From NCBI GenBank assembly GCA_964035545.1, contig OZ037770.1:10380973-10444972 (forward strand): a stretch of DNA of 64,000 nucleotides, written 5' to 3'. The notes below the pieces were generated by a model. That model did no database searches and was not told the origin of the DNA. It saw only the letters and a list, made by a program, of their open reading frames with translations. Shown in pieces: positions 36,901 through 44,769 of this stretch; position 1 is the first letter of the stretch, and each line of letters opens with the position of its first letter. This DNA comes from Bugula neritina (taxonomy: Eukaryota > Bryozoa > Gymnolaemata > Cheilostomatida > Bugulidae). Position numbers and translations under genes: made by a program.

Positions 36901-39900
36901 TGCAGGGTCGGGGTAGGCCAAGACGAGCGCTCTGAACAAGGAACCCTTGAGGCGGTCGAATGCTTGCAGTTCAGCCATTGGATCCCCTTTGCAGTGAGCC
37001 AATTCCACGGCTGCGCTATTCTCACAAAATCTGGTATGTACTGCCAGTAATATCCTAACTTCCTCCGTGTCAAAGGGCACTCCCTGCGAAGGTGCCCGCG
37101 GTTACCACACTCCTAACAGGTGATAGCCAGATCTCTCGGTGGTCCCGATCACGACCTCAAGGGTCTGTGAGCCGGCCTCGCCGCTGGGGATTGTGTAAGC
37201 GCCTCCATCATTTTCGCCACCGTGTCGGTCACTTGCACAACCTTAGAGGCTGTCGAAGACTTTGTAGTGGCGACAGCTATGCGGTTCACCATCTCAGCCT
37301 CACTAAGAGTAGTTGCCAAACTACTTTAACCTGACAGGACCCCACACGACTCCTGTGTAACTGAGTAGCCAACAGGTAAACCTCACCTTCATGCAGCGCA
37401 TCTTCGACCGTCTCGACTCACCTCGATAAAAACTGGTGATGGAGTCCTAAGTCATTTACCGACTGCACAAACTCATCGAAGTGTACCTCTCATAGTTAAC
37501 AGATGGCAGGTTACCGTGCACGATTTGTGCTAGCGGTTTAACAGCAGCAGCATGTTCTTGCAAGAAAGTGCGCGTGTCGCGCGCAGCCCTTGCGAGCGAA
37601 CTCTGGCGTCTATAGCAGAGAGGCCAAATCGAGCCCGTAATGCAGCAAAGATACTGTTGACATCGGGTCCTAACCCATAAGATGTGGCCTTATCTGTCAA
37701 CGCCAGCTGCAATTTCAACAGGGCTACACGGGGTGGCCATTGGGTGACGGCTGCAACGTCACTGAACTCCTGAATGAATTGCTCTACTTCCTCATTGCCG
37801 GTAAATATGGGGGCCTTCAGGCTGTACTTCTCACCAAGTAGTTCCTTGTGAGCTTCCTCATCACATGGCACTGGATTTTCAAGAACAATTTGAATTGTGG
37901 GCTCACCTTCCCTTTGTCGCGGAGGTTACGCAGGGTTTTCCACCATGGCAGAAACTCCATCATTGTCTGCCGCCATTATAATCCCTCTTTTTTGTCCGGA
38001 TAGCGGTTGCATTGACACACAATTATCCCACCGCTGCCACCACTGTTGTAGCTTTGTGCACTACTAATTGGGTGCTATTGTGTGTTGATAGTTACTGCAT
38101 ATCCACTTGTGAGGTTATGTAAAGAACGAAACTAGTTGATCGTTTAAAGAGAGAACTGCATTAGAATTACTTATACACAAAAGAGATAAATCATGAGTAT
38201 AAAAAAAACAAGTATTATCTGCAAAAAAGTGTTACATATAGTTAACCTAGTTGTCTATTACTGTCAAGACTGGCTGTGGGTGCCGGAAGGTATCACTAAT
38301 ATATGTAGAGTGGATCCCGACTGGATGAGCCTAGGGTCCGGCGGCGTCAGTGTAGAGTATGACAGGGCGCCGTGTGGGACTGTGGCATGGCTTGCGGAGT
38401 TGTCGTCCTTGAATATATTTACACCATAATCTATGTAGTCATGTTTAGCAGGGAACAGAGAGGGGTATACTTACCCTAGCCATTACAATATTTAAATTAT
38501 TTATCCTAAATTGGGCAAATTACTTTACACTAAAACCTTTACTGCGTAGAGTTTATAGTTGGCGTTAAATCTTAGACTATGGAAATTTTGTTTTTCAACA
38601 ACAGTAGCGTTAATTACTCAGATGGGTGAATAAATTACACTATTTAAGTATTCTTCACTTAAGAGGAGGCAACTCCGCGAGATCGACCTAACACTCTCAT
38701 GGAAAACCGATAGCTCTGGGCGAGTTCAATCTGAGATCGATTCATGGAAAGCCAGTGAATATTTAACATAAAATATGAGCAGTGACAGAAAGATGTGAAA
38801 TATATATTAGTTATTTTTTATCTGTCTAGCAACTGTTCATATGTGGTCACATGTTACAGGTGGATCTGGTTGAAGGATTTGCAGAGATTAAAGACAGAAT
38901 ACAGAGACTGATATCTGTTGAGATACCTAAACTAAAGCTGTGTGATGTCATGTCTTTAAAGGTCAAAGGTTAGTATACTAGACTAGAGCTGTGTGATGTC
39001 ATGTTTCTAAAGGTCAAAGGTTAGTATACTACACTAGAGCTGTGTGATGTCATGTCTTTAAAGGTCAATGGTTAGTATACTAGACTCTTGGAATTCAAGC
39101 CTGATTTGTCAATTCAAGTCCTTCATTAAGCTGCCAGTTTGTATTATAATTGTAATGTGAATTATGTTGTATGTATAAACTATGCACGCACATACACACA
39201 CTATGTATAATATCTTGTAGAAGGGAAGAAAGATGTGAAAGTAGACTTGGTTCCTGCAGCAGACATGATTATTAGTTTAGATCAAGAAGTGACAACTTCT
39301 ACTCTTCCTAATTCTTTCACGCTTATACAGTCTGTTGATGTTTCTAATAACTGTTGGTCTGTCTGTGAATATCATGAAAACGTATACATAGGAATGTACA
39401 AGAGGATAGATAGACTATGTGGAGGTTTTGTTGTTGGGAATACATTCATTGGTGTTAATAGTAATGCGAATGCAGTTTCAGTTTATAAGAACTGTTTGTA
39501 TGCTTTGGTGCGTAGGAGTAATTGGGAGGTACATGTGTATGATCTTACTGGGAAACAGGTGACCAGCTGGTCTCACCATGATAGTAGTGGGTATGTAAAC
39601 AAACTTGCTATTGTTGACAACCACGTTGTAGTTCCTGATAGACGCAATAGGAAACTTACAATCTACTCTCTTACTGGGGAGGTGATTAAACATGTCCTAT
39701 GTGCTCTACTCAGTAATAGTCATACAGCAATATGTGCAGCAGACAGACATTGTGTAGTAGTTTCTGACTCTGGTTCCTCTCAAGTATTTAAACTAGACTT
39801 GACAACAGAGAAAGTCATTTGGACATGCAAGGATGTCTCTGAATCACAAGGTGTGACCTGCTATAGAAGTAAATATATTCTTGTGACTAACCACAGCAGT

Positions 39901-41131
39901 AAAACCACCATCTGGATACTGGATGTGGAGACAGGTTGGTGATTCCAGTATTAAAATGATGTGTTGGTACAAACTGCATTTATATTTGACATATATAAAC
40001 TTTGTTCCATAAGATATACACTTCATAATATTTTCTCAACATATTGTCTATCGAACACACAAATCACACTCTGTGGGTGAGTGTGTTAATAAGCAATTTC
40101 ATCACAGCATTGACAGATATACTGCATATAATGCTGCTTAAACCATACAAGAGTTTAACTTAGCTTATACATGTATACCTTCTAGCATGTTGTGCACTAT
40201 TTATAAATGTACAATGCTGGTTACCAACTGATAACTATATATATTATGTATTATTATGAAGTTGTTATTCATATGTTGAAGTTTGAAGATTTGTTTTCTA
40301 GTGCAGGGAATTGATATGCCATGTAACAGAATATAGTAATCTCGGCACATGCCTAAAATGTATAGCTACAAGTTTTTTCTCTCAGTTTCTGGATATATAT
40401 TATATTTAGTCTATCTTGCCTATAGTAAACTGGTTATATTGTAGGTAAACAGTTATCTAAGCTAGAAGAAACAACTGTTAGGAGTAATAGTAGTGTATTT
40501 GATCTCCATGTATGTAAAGACATGCTGATTGTCCCCAGGTATTCAGAGAAGAAAATTATATTCTACCAACTCAACTGGACAGGTATTATGTCTATAGTAG
40601 GAGTTATGTCTCTTTCATAGGAAAAAAAAGAACTTTAAATTAAACATGCTGCACTCAGTTTATGTCAAGAGGAGACAATTAATCCCAAAATCCTAAGTTT
40701 GAGAAAGCAAGAGCTTATAATGACCTATTGCAACAAAATGTCAAAGAACATTGTAACTCTGATTTTGAAAAATAGAGTCTGTCAATTTATTTGCTATGAC
40801 ATGAAACAACGAAACTAGTCCAAGATTCTGTTTGCTTTCATTTCTGTCCAATCTAATTAAGTTTTATTCTCACTGTCTATTCTGTCTATTCTATCACTGT
40901 TTATTCTGCTATACTCTCAAAACCTAATTGTCCAATAGAAATACTGCTTGTCTGGCTGGATTTTACTTGTACTTGTACTTGTTACTTGTGTCTTTGTCTC
41001 TCATACTACTAGTTGCTATACTTTCTAAATGACTAATAGTTGTGATAAGAGAATATACTGTTGATAAAAGTATTTATTAAATATCTTGAGTTGCTTTCTT
41101 AATACTCAGTATATTTATTACAGGAAAATAG
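21993..41131 (+). CDS. TRIM-like gene C, complete, with two retrotransposons in its introns
   Basis: Exons: 21993-22144, 22280-22436, 22570-22753, 23624-23805, 31877-32047, 38860-38968, 39221-39934, 40445-40582 and probably 41124-41131. The total is 1815 nt, 604 residues. The RING is two residues shorter at the N-terminus than in gene B but keeps all eight ligands, and B-boxes and coiled coil are intact. The propeller is the most diverged of the four, and its first blades lack four residues relative to gene A. Exon 8 has TGG where A and E have the stop TGA, so the frame runs to ACAG|GTATTATG and can splice into the relic exon, adding G-K-stop. Without splicing it ends a few codons later. Intron 4 (8.1 kb) contains gypsy-1 and intron 5 (6.8 kb) contains gypsy-2. 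All exons remain open. Confidence 0.85.
23108..23450. mobile_element. Harbinger-type MITE (343 bp) with ~70-bp inverted repeats
   Basis: It starts GCCTAGGGCCACATGGTGCG and ends CGCACAGTGTGGCCCTAGGC, and the inverted repeats run about 70 bp through TTTTCGCATGCGAAAA and AGCAAAGGTGTCCACTGT. The flank is TAA on both sides (23105-23107 and 23451-23453), the duplication expected of PIF/Harbinger. It lies in intron 3 of gene C and has no transposase. Confidence 0.75.
23865..24050. repeat. C-rich short repeat copy
   Basis: Relative of 16502-16722: CACAGGTAATATGGCAC, then an AACCCTAA/CCAAACC-rich middle, then GTGCCATTTTTACCAGAC. It lies in intron 4 of gene C. Confidence 0.45.
24277..24552 (-). repeat. 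gypsy-1 LTR (3' LTR of the element)
   Basis: TG...CA-bounded, 276 bp. On the + strand it carries AATAAA at 24345-24350, and on the minus strand AATAAATAAA near 24374-24383, so it has poly(A)-like signals both ways. It also has a short ACT triplet tract. Confidence 0.95.
24553..24564 (-). other. gypsy-1 polypurine tract
   Basis: On the minus strand a run of nine G's followed by CGG abuts the 3' LTR. It is in the place where plus-strand DNA synthesis is primed in LTR elements. Confidence 0.6.
24910..26002 (-). CDS. gypsy-1 extra 3' ORF: C2H2-like finger, proline-rich linker, C-terminal coiled coil (frameshifted)
   Basis: The frame from ATG at 26002 runs to 25094. It starts with an acidic, Ser/Leu-rich region (residues 1-50). 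It then has a Cys/His region with C-T-T-C-R-L-C ... R-V-H-V-P-Q-H and C-P-C-G ... L-R-H, consistent with one or two C2H2-like fingers at about residues 150-205, and then a Pro/Arg-rich tail. A second frame that ends at 24910 supplies a basic stretch and a heptad-rich end (EAEERIRELEKEVQRL). The two frames meet at a homopolymer of G's near 25118 (C's in the coding sense), where a one- or two-base slip would explain the break. Gypsy-2 keeps degraded versions of the N-terminus, the finger region and the coiled coil, so the ORF is a lineage trait. It is in the env position but shows no signal peptide or membrane segment. Function is unknown; nucleic-acid binding is inferred. Confidence 0.65.
26014..26433 (-). 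CDS. gypsy-1 integrase C-terminal tail in a shifted frame
   Basis: The motif RTRQPPAYLKDFVCD is the usual end segment of animal Ty3/gypsy integrases. It sits 32 bases past the end of the main integrase frame and in a different frame, so the tail was probably separated by a frameshift. The end of this frame contains CAG|GTAAGC (donor GT at 26033-26032), which is also kept in gypsy-2. A separate spliced ORF is possible. Confidence 0.55.
   Translation of the reverse strand: MSTPPQPTTTTPSPADTSPPLERGQRTRQPPAYLKDFVCDRVSNGSYESSAGRRTEGLATKRGSCEHHGNLNFCEGGVVNKTTTPGANSSSRAQQPRCPVFSYADVVKGRRIQTQSMDIQAGTLSMITNTGFSGKLALS
26466..27995 (-). CDS. gypsy-1 integrase
   Basis: This continues in frame after the TAG at 27998-27996. 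A zinc-binding H-x4-H ... C-x2-C is visible (THKQAHAG then QCEICQ). The catalytic D,D,E core includes IDLVGPMP, DQGAQF and VVERNN, and a GPY/F-type module follows (PKFVGPYVVVE). The C-terminal region is proline-rich and stops at 26466. It inserts the element cDNA into chromosomes. Confidence 0.9.
   Translation of the reverse strand, partial: EDLPGVVADVYRAKKEGRRPSEEQLRQGCTELRSYCQRWDLLRIGPDGLLTITVAAHNSQYGRKRVICPAAIRRELVWDTHKQAHAGVSRVLSKLQLRWYWPGMEREVRRRVKQCEICQASKHGRLPGEAGRRRLYAGRPWQVVAIDLVGPMPVTPRGNSWILVLTDHFTRWADALAIPDASAPTVARVLNQNVFCYLGLPEQIHSDQGAQFQSQLLSDLCRLWGVNQSRTTPYHPQGNGVVERNNRMLGDALRSLLLGRGQEEWDTVLPQVMRAYRSTPHTSTGETPNLLMLGREKRVPDHLTYHIPEQDYTIHEYASKLIEDLRAAHEILRTKQWQVRQEDSQEPPLYQTGDWVWMVNYRRRRGQAAKLQPKFVGPYVVVEAMPNHTYKLERSGQVSVQNEARLKPYWASPGAAGAAPPLLEPRRQTATRGRQRHGQEYEVVVPREEDLVRQETPLPPTEVRPPPPVPSLPPPLPDPHPRPEVQNPPVGGLHPETTAERETRSSTTG
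27996..29753 (-). CDS. gypsy-1 reverse transcriptase and RNase H
   Basis: 585 residues with RT motifs in order: FCVDYRKLN (~150), STLDLLSGYWQ (~183), LPFGLTSAPATFQ (~222) and VYLDDVIV (~248, the catalytic YxDD). The connection follows, then RNase H with LDTDASDQNVGAVLSQ, TRKELLAV and RTDHASL. It copies the genomic RNA into DNA. It is in the same frame as the protease, separated by one TAA (29765-29763), and ends at TAG (27998-27996), again in frame with the integrase. Confidence 0.92.
   Translation of the reverse strand: MLSGSMLGRFHSIQEEDIGPSLGAATEGPQQSPSVRRGTVPPHVKELYQAACDGCTGNVERQTMAQLLRDYSDVFSSGDHDVGLTTAVRHEIPLAAGTTPIRQPTRRLGPEKEKEVSQQVRDLLDRGLIEPAHSAWSSPVVLVRKKDGSWQFCVDYRKLNSVTIQDAYPLPRIDQSLDALAGSKYFSTLDLLSGYWQVPLSPDAQEKAAFITRDGLWKWKVLPFGLTSAPATFQRLMEQVLSGLHWKTLLVYLDDVIVISRDFQTHVSRLREVFDRLRGANLKLKPSKCALLQPEVKYLGHVVGRHGVATDPEKVRAIEDWVTPQDLTGLRAFLGLVGYYRQYTPDFAGVAQPLNRLTAKGVTWQWTPVEQRAFDCLKGRLLEAPILAYPDPGLEYILDTDASDQNVGAVLSQVQEGREVVVAYYSKSLSPTERNYCTTRKELLAVIKSVKHFRPYLYGRKFRLRTDHASLIWLCKRAEPSSQVARWLEVLAEFSYRIEHRPGKKHGNADGLSRRPDEGCKQCLNIEKRDGGPPKSKLRALNHSETEYDWDQGQLLQKATTPPEAIQRLRANPVLADNVRELRRL
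29763..30743 (-). CDS. gypsy-1 protease with Arg-rich N-terminal part
   Basis: The retropepsin active site LLDSGCTTNLLS (D-S-G) lies at about residue 150, followed by the hydrophobic ILGMPFLKRHG motif typical of the second half of the fold. The N-terminal 50 residues are very Arg/Pro-rich, and no CCHC zinc knuckle is visible in gag or here. The frame is -1 relative to gag and overlaps it by about 240 bases, as in elements that make Gag-Pol by frameshifting. I could not find a convincing slippery heptamer. Confidence 0.85.
   Translation of the reverse strand: MRHPSGPRFKRQQKPQPPRRPPELRRPKPRRKRGGCRQEPVRAQRPAPHQWQTPRRTSQPGRPRDPFSLPLTNRFGPLPVMERTSEPPQGIGEDQNTPPQGNSHRPRKPRNKRAQPRSAETEHAGGVRVQPHRGSYFLPGKVAGKAVTFLLDSGCTTNLLSRRVFDTLPPRERGALAPYTGEPGTLADGSRIPFYGIIELTGRVRDQVIQETFVISQLEEDAILGMPFLKRHGCHIDFSKSAMLMGGRELACVDKFGRPLAGGVQVVRNCTIPGRSRATVHCRVNNSQLSGLGVVEGAHRRIQLASSLNWLTDRGEILVQCVNPFS
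30503..31510 (-). CDS. gypsy-1 Gag
   Basis: 335 residues from ATG, 62 bases inside the 5' LTR edge. It contains a capsid-like segment (PVFTGLEDVEQFIQEFREVA, then WPPRVTLAKLRMAL) as in Ty3/gypsy Gag. Gypsy-2 encodes a clear relative at 37871-37530. It forms the particle that packages the RNA. Confidence 0.85.
   Translation of the reverse strand: MDKSVTSIEEGERNIIIGPLRAGEEAYRHTLEVPVFTGLEDVEQFIQEFREVAAITRWPPRVTLAKLRMALTEEAKPYGWGSSVNGIIATLRARFGIPVAVVKSKLQGLLCKTCTPLPDHATLVQRLARTAYSDLPETHRRRYTFEDFVQSLNTLDFHHQLQAKGVTTIEAATQENKAYAVAEQLYKTEETAPRTSREPDHLVRIAAATTSPPIEMEMDRLMTKLGQLMATIAYNHSRRYKRPATKPPRPTMQRLECAIQAAHDSNGSRNHNLPGDLQSSGDPNREENGVDVARSPYGPSGPPPINGKHPAEPASRVDHETPSLCLSPTASVRYQ
31553..31571 (-). 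other. gypsy-1 primer-binding site, tRNA-Leu type
   Basis: The minus strand reads TGGTGGCAGCGGTGGGATT one base inside the 5' LTR. It is complementary to the 3' end AATCCCACCGCTGCCA-CCA known for animal tRNA-Leu(AAG). Gypsy-2 has the same site at 38024-38042. Confidence 0.8.
31573..31848 (-). repeat. gypsy-1 LTR (5' LTR of the element)
   Basis: 276 bp, three differences from the other LTR. It ends only 28 bp before the acceptor of exon 5 of gene C (exon starts 31877). Confidence 0.95.
32408..32868 (+). mobile_element. CACTA-like MITE copy 4, left part
   Basis: It starts CACCGGCTTTCCATGG, has AGATCGATCT-type subterminal repeats, and follows the copy 1/5 order up to TATAAGCTGTCAAGC, where gypsy-2 interrupts it. 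The rest resumes at 38488-38757, ending GGAAAGCCAGTG. Confidence 0.75.
32873..33327 (-). repeat. gypsy-2 LTR, left
   Basis: Direct repeat of 38044-38487. Both LTRs share GTTACATATAGTTAACCTAG and GGCTTGCGGAGTTGTC blocks. The right edge is set by comparison with the other LTR and is uncertain by a few bases. Confidence 0.8.
33458..34500 (-). pseudogene. gypsy-2 remnant of the extra 3' ORF
   Basis: It aligns in pieces with the gypsy-1 ORF at 26002-24910. There is a Leu-rich acidic start in the frame near 34440-34380 (DLLELLLESVALGQST), SNSALLDT near 34235, and a finger-like region (CSCREH ... LCHQQT) in 33969-33550. Near 33530-33500 comes a coiled-coil end (HEAERQIRKLQAEFG). Several stops and frameshifts are present. 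Confidence 0.6.
35200..36390 (-). pseudogene. gypsy-2 integrase remnant
   Basis: Pieces in several frames match gypsy-1 integrase: an N-terminal part (ITDVYRPEKAGKQPGEEQ, 36388-36128), the core (VDLVGPMPPTPRGNSWILVL and FCYLGLLEQIHLDQ, 35969-35757), and a C-terminal part (RVPDHLTYHIPNDD and YQVGDWV, 35554-35336). Frameshifts and stops separate them. Confidence 0.8.
36700..37118 (-). pseudogene. gypsy-2 zinc knuckle joined to RNase-H-side pol fragment by deletion
   Basis: At 37118-37077 the minus strand gives C-stop-E-C-G-N-R-G-H-x4-C, a CCHC zinc knuckle with a stop inside. It runs straight into RRKLGYYWQYIPDF, which in gypsy-1 lies after the RT catalytic site, and then YILDTDASDHNVGSALLQ (RNase H). 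Protease and RT are therefore missing at this junction. Confidence 0.7.
37530..37871 (-). pseudogene. gypsy-2 Gag remnant
   Basis: APIFTGNEEVEQFIQEF and WPPRVALLKLQLALTD match gypsy-1 Gag closely. The frame breaks after about 113 codons. Confidence 0.8.
38024..38042 (-). other. gypsy-2 primer-binding site, tRNA-Leu type
   Basis: TGGTGGCAGCGGTGGGATA on the minus strand, one base from the LTR, as in gypsy-1. Confidence 0.75.
38044..38487 (-). repeat. gypsy-2 LTR, right
   Basis: Starts TGTTGTAGC next to the primer site and ends CCATTACA before ATAT. Confidence 0.8.
38488..38757 (+). mobile_element. CACTA-like MITE copy 4, right part
   Basis: This continues the copy interrupted at 32868: CTTCACTTAAGAGGAGGCAA, a degenerate AGATCGA array, and the end GGAAAGCCAGTG. 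It is more diverged than the other copies. Confidence 0.7.
38930..39085 (+). repeat. 51-bp splice-donor repeats (gene C), about three units
   Basis: Units with GTCAAAG|GTTAGTATACTA recur three times after exon 6 (donor at 38969). The third has CAATG|GTTAGT. Confidence 0.8.
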
Positions 41132-42254
41132 ACTGATGTGGAACAGGAAGTAGTCTCTGCAGCAGACACATCTAGTTATTTGGTTTAGAAAGTGGCAAGT
41201 GAAAAGGCAGCTGATTGGTCCATTCATCTGACCTAGTAACACTCTATGGTTACATTACCATGTCATTCATATGATACTTATTGTAACATTATTCTATATT
41301 ATCTATCATACAGGACTGAGAACTAAGTAGTAGCAGTTATTGTATATTATCTTTCTTATAGGAGTGAAAACTCTGTAGTACTTGCTTTCTATTACTACTA
41401 TTATCATGAGTCATATTGTATTAATATTATCCACATACTAGTTACATTACTTGATTTATGCTCTTCAAAATCTACATATTTGGCTTAGAGCTTCTGTACT
41501 TATGAAATATATTTTTGTAAAAGATGTGCTGAAGTGAAGGCTTATTCATACTGCAAACTAAAGTAGAAGCTTTCACAGTGTAGAGTATTAGAGATGTTAT
41601 ATTCTTAGTTCTGACTTGTTAGAAGTCAGTCTCTGTATCACCTTACTGCACTGTCTTTATTTTACTCATTGGTGCACCTTGCATATGTCAACTGAATATT
41701 AAATATATTCAACAGTTCAACAGAGTTAGTATACCAAATAAATCTTTTAAGGCATATATTAATGGTAGTGTTTATTAATTACTCTCTACGTGGTAACGAA
41801 TGAAGCCTAAATTTCAAATCTCACTGATGCCATACTCTATCATTTACCCAATATAATATATTTATTGGAAACTTGCAACATAATATTGTCTTAGTAATAT
41901 TATGCACATCAAAGTGTGGTACACTGACTTATATACATTCAAGGGGCATGTTATATTCCCTAGCATGTTATCAGTAAACAAAATATTATAAATGTTATGA
42001 AGGCTTACTGCTGAGACTATCAATTGGCATATAATAAATAAATTTGCTGCCTCTAATATGCACTCAGTTTATCATAATGGAAGGACAACTCTGATCTACC
42101 TGAAAATGCCCATTTGATTTTATCAACAACAGCCATGGTAAACTTGTATAATTACACTGCTTGCAGTTTGTGTATATTTCTTATGCAAATGCAGGTATTG
42201 CTCAGTTATTCAATGACTAGTATTTGGCAATGCACTGTTGCTATTCTTTCATAT

Positions 42255-42480
42255 GACAGAGAAAGCGTTAGCCAATAGGAATCATTATTCCCACTGAGGA
42301 GGGGCGCGACTACAATAAACAATCACAGTTGGCATTCTAGTATTAGTTAATGCACTGTTGCTTTACAATGGAATATAGAAAGCATTAGCCAATAGGAATC
42401 ATCACATTCTGACTGACAAGGGGCGTGGTTTCAAGAAACAATAATTCAAGTTGGCATAAATTATTCCAAGTTTATTTACA
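42255..42480. promoter_or_regulatory. CCAAT + GGGCG blocks, C-D module
   Basis: Two units with GTTAGCCAATAGGAATCAT and GGGGCGCGAC, then ATTAGCCAATAGGAATCATC and GGGGCGTGGTTTC. Same layout as 6000-6235. Confidence 0.4.
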
Positions 42481-43287
42481 GGTAAAATATTACTATATTT
42501 TATAATGAATAGCTACACTATGAAGTAGAACCTAAAGTACAGTATTATACAGAATCATTAAAACATGATGAGTAGAATTATAACTTACTGACCTTACTGG
42601 AAAATATACACAATAGTTGAGTATGTGAATTACTGGTTGTATAATAGTGAAGCAGCTATACATTGTAAGAAATTATAAAATATTTACTGTATAAATATAA
42701 TGTCACATGTATTCATTATGTTACACGTGTTGCTAATGTATAATAATAATAACATTAGCCAATAGGAATCCTATAGCCTCAGTACCAGTGCAAATACTTG
42801 TCAAAGAGAAGGCGACTCTTACTCTGATGTGTATATGTGGCCATTTTGTTGAGGAACTCAATTCTATCTTTATCATCTCAGCACTTACAATGTTATTAAG
42901 ATTTACAGTAAAGTATATTTCATAATATTGCTATATATCTGTTGATGAATCTTTCACCAGCTAGGTCCTTTATGTTCTAGTACAATGTTTCTCTATAATA
43001 TGTCACTTTATATTACTCATTGTAATTCATATGCTAATGAAGTGAATATAAATAAAGTATAATTAATAAACTCTTACAATTCAGAGCATGTATATCACAT
43101 GACAATAGATCTTCTGTAGACCTGGGGGAGTAGACTGTTGCACCACCATTGATTAATTAAATATATAATTAATTATTTTCTCATCATGTTGCAGTATAGA
43201 CATTCTTCAGCTCTGATATTTCCTAACTATAGAGTTATACTTAATTATAGTTGATAGCCAACTGCACATGTTGTTAGTGCTACACAC

Positions 43288-43364
43288 TGTAAAATAATTG
43301 CCCCCATTCGAACCACAAACCTCCAGCTTGCAAGCAGGCACACTAACCAATTACACTACAGGGG
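43288..43364 (-). repeat. tRNA-derived SINE-like unit
   Basis: Nearly identical to 7461-7537 and at the same place in its module, so both descend from one insertion. Confidence 0.55.
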
Positions 43365-43971
43365 TTTCGGGATTCCAAGCAACACACACCAGATATATAT
43401 GTCTACAAGTACATGATTATAACCCCATAATCATTACAAAATATGGTTTCAAACTCTTTAATGTAGTGAGGAAAGATAAAATATTATAATGTGCTGATAT
43501 TTAATGTCATGGTGAGGTATAAAACATGTGATGAGATAAACATTAAGCTTTCCTATATGTTGTGTTTGTCATGTATTATAATACAATGGTTTGCTCTTTG
43601 ATGGTTGTAGTTGTATGATTATAGCAAGCCAGTCATTTGTTCCTGTCAATTATTGCAGTTTTTAGGACTTATACAGTTGCTAGAATTTTATAAGCATGTC
43701 TAGAAAAATGCGGTATTTATTTCGTTTCAAAATAATAAAATAATTTAGTATAAGAATTGTCTGAAGATGTGTCAAAACGCTGTATAGCCTTGCAGGCTAC
43801 GGCCTTTTGCATATAATAGTAACTTAGTATTATGGTAAGGAACAGGGATGCCCATAAGCGCAGGATGTAGAAGTAAGACAACCCCGTGCTTTCGTCGGAG
43901 AACTAGAAAACGTTAAAATGGGAGTCGCGCGCTTTCACTCATACATTAATATCCGGTTGTTATCTTCCGTT

Positions 43972-43982
43972 GGGGATTTCCC
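43972..43982. promoter_or_regulatory. kappaB-type site upstream of gene D
   Basis: GGGGATTTCCC, a perfect match to GGGRNWYYCC, in the conserved block 1.76 kb before the ATG of gene D. Confidence 0.5.
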
Positions 43983-44121
43983 GAACGCCATTACTAACTT
44001 AAACTTTAGTCATTAGTGTCAGTATTCTGCTGAATTGCTGATGAAGTTTCAGTTGACTAAATAAAACTAACTTCCAGAGTGATCAGTGGCTCAAAAGTGA
44101 TTAGATCACACGCGCCAGCTA

Positions 44122-44769
44122 CTGTGATTTAACAAAATGCAGTGCTAAATTGTCATTCACTTGCAATTTGCAGCGCTTCTACTTGCCACTTTATTACTTA
44201 TTACTTAATCTTATTACAGTAGTACTAGTAGTATTACTATTAGTATTAGTAGTGGTAATAACACTAGTAGTACTTTAATAGTAGTAGTACTACTAGTGAA
44301 TTACTAGTTTTCTACTAGCAGTACTATTACTAGTACTACATTAGTACTAGTAGTAATAGTAATACTATTAGTATTAGTATTACTATTAGTTTTAGTATCA
44401 CTCTGACTTATAGTTAAAATATTATTATTAGTAATAGTGTAATACTGTGATTTAACAAAATGCAGTGCTAAATTGTCATTCACTTGCAATTTGCAGCGCT
44501 TCTACTTGCCACTTTATTACTTATTACTTAATCTTATTACAGTAGTACTAGTAGTATTACTATTAGTATTAGTAGTGGTAATAACACTAGTAGTACTTTA
44601 ATAGTAGTAGTACTACTAGTGAATTACTAGTTTTCTACTAGCAGTACTATTACTAGTACTACATTAGTACTAGTAGTAATAGTAATACTATTAGTATTAC
44701 TATTAGTTTTAGTATCACTCTGACTTATAGTTAAAATATTATTATTAGTAATAGTGTCACTGATACTAA
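44122..44769. repeat. 324-bp tandem duplication with TAG/ACT tracts
   Basis: CTGTGATTTAACAAAATGCA begins at 44122 and again at 44446, and the following sequence including the TAGTAGTACT tract repeats with a 324-bp period. The other modules have one unit. Confidence 0.8.

Larger units (their letters stand above)
32873..38487 (-). mobile_element. Degraded Ty3/gypsy element (gypsy-2), 5.6 kb, inside MITE copy 4
   Basis: LTRs at 32873-33327 and 38044-38487 start TGTTGTA and end near CCATTAC(A). ATAT flanks both sides (32869-32872 and 38488-38491). They differ at roughly one in eight positions over the first 200 bases by eye, much older than gypsy-1. Order and orientation match gypsy-1: gag (37871-37530), zinc knuckle (37118-37077), an RNase-H-side fragment, integrase (about 36390-35200), the gag-pol tail (about 34830-34600) and the 3' ORF (about 34500-33470). 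Every frame is broken, and protease plus most of RT are deleted. Confidence 0.85.
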
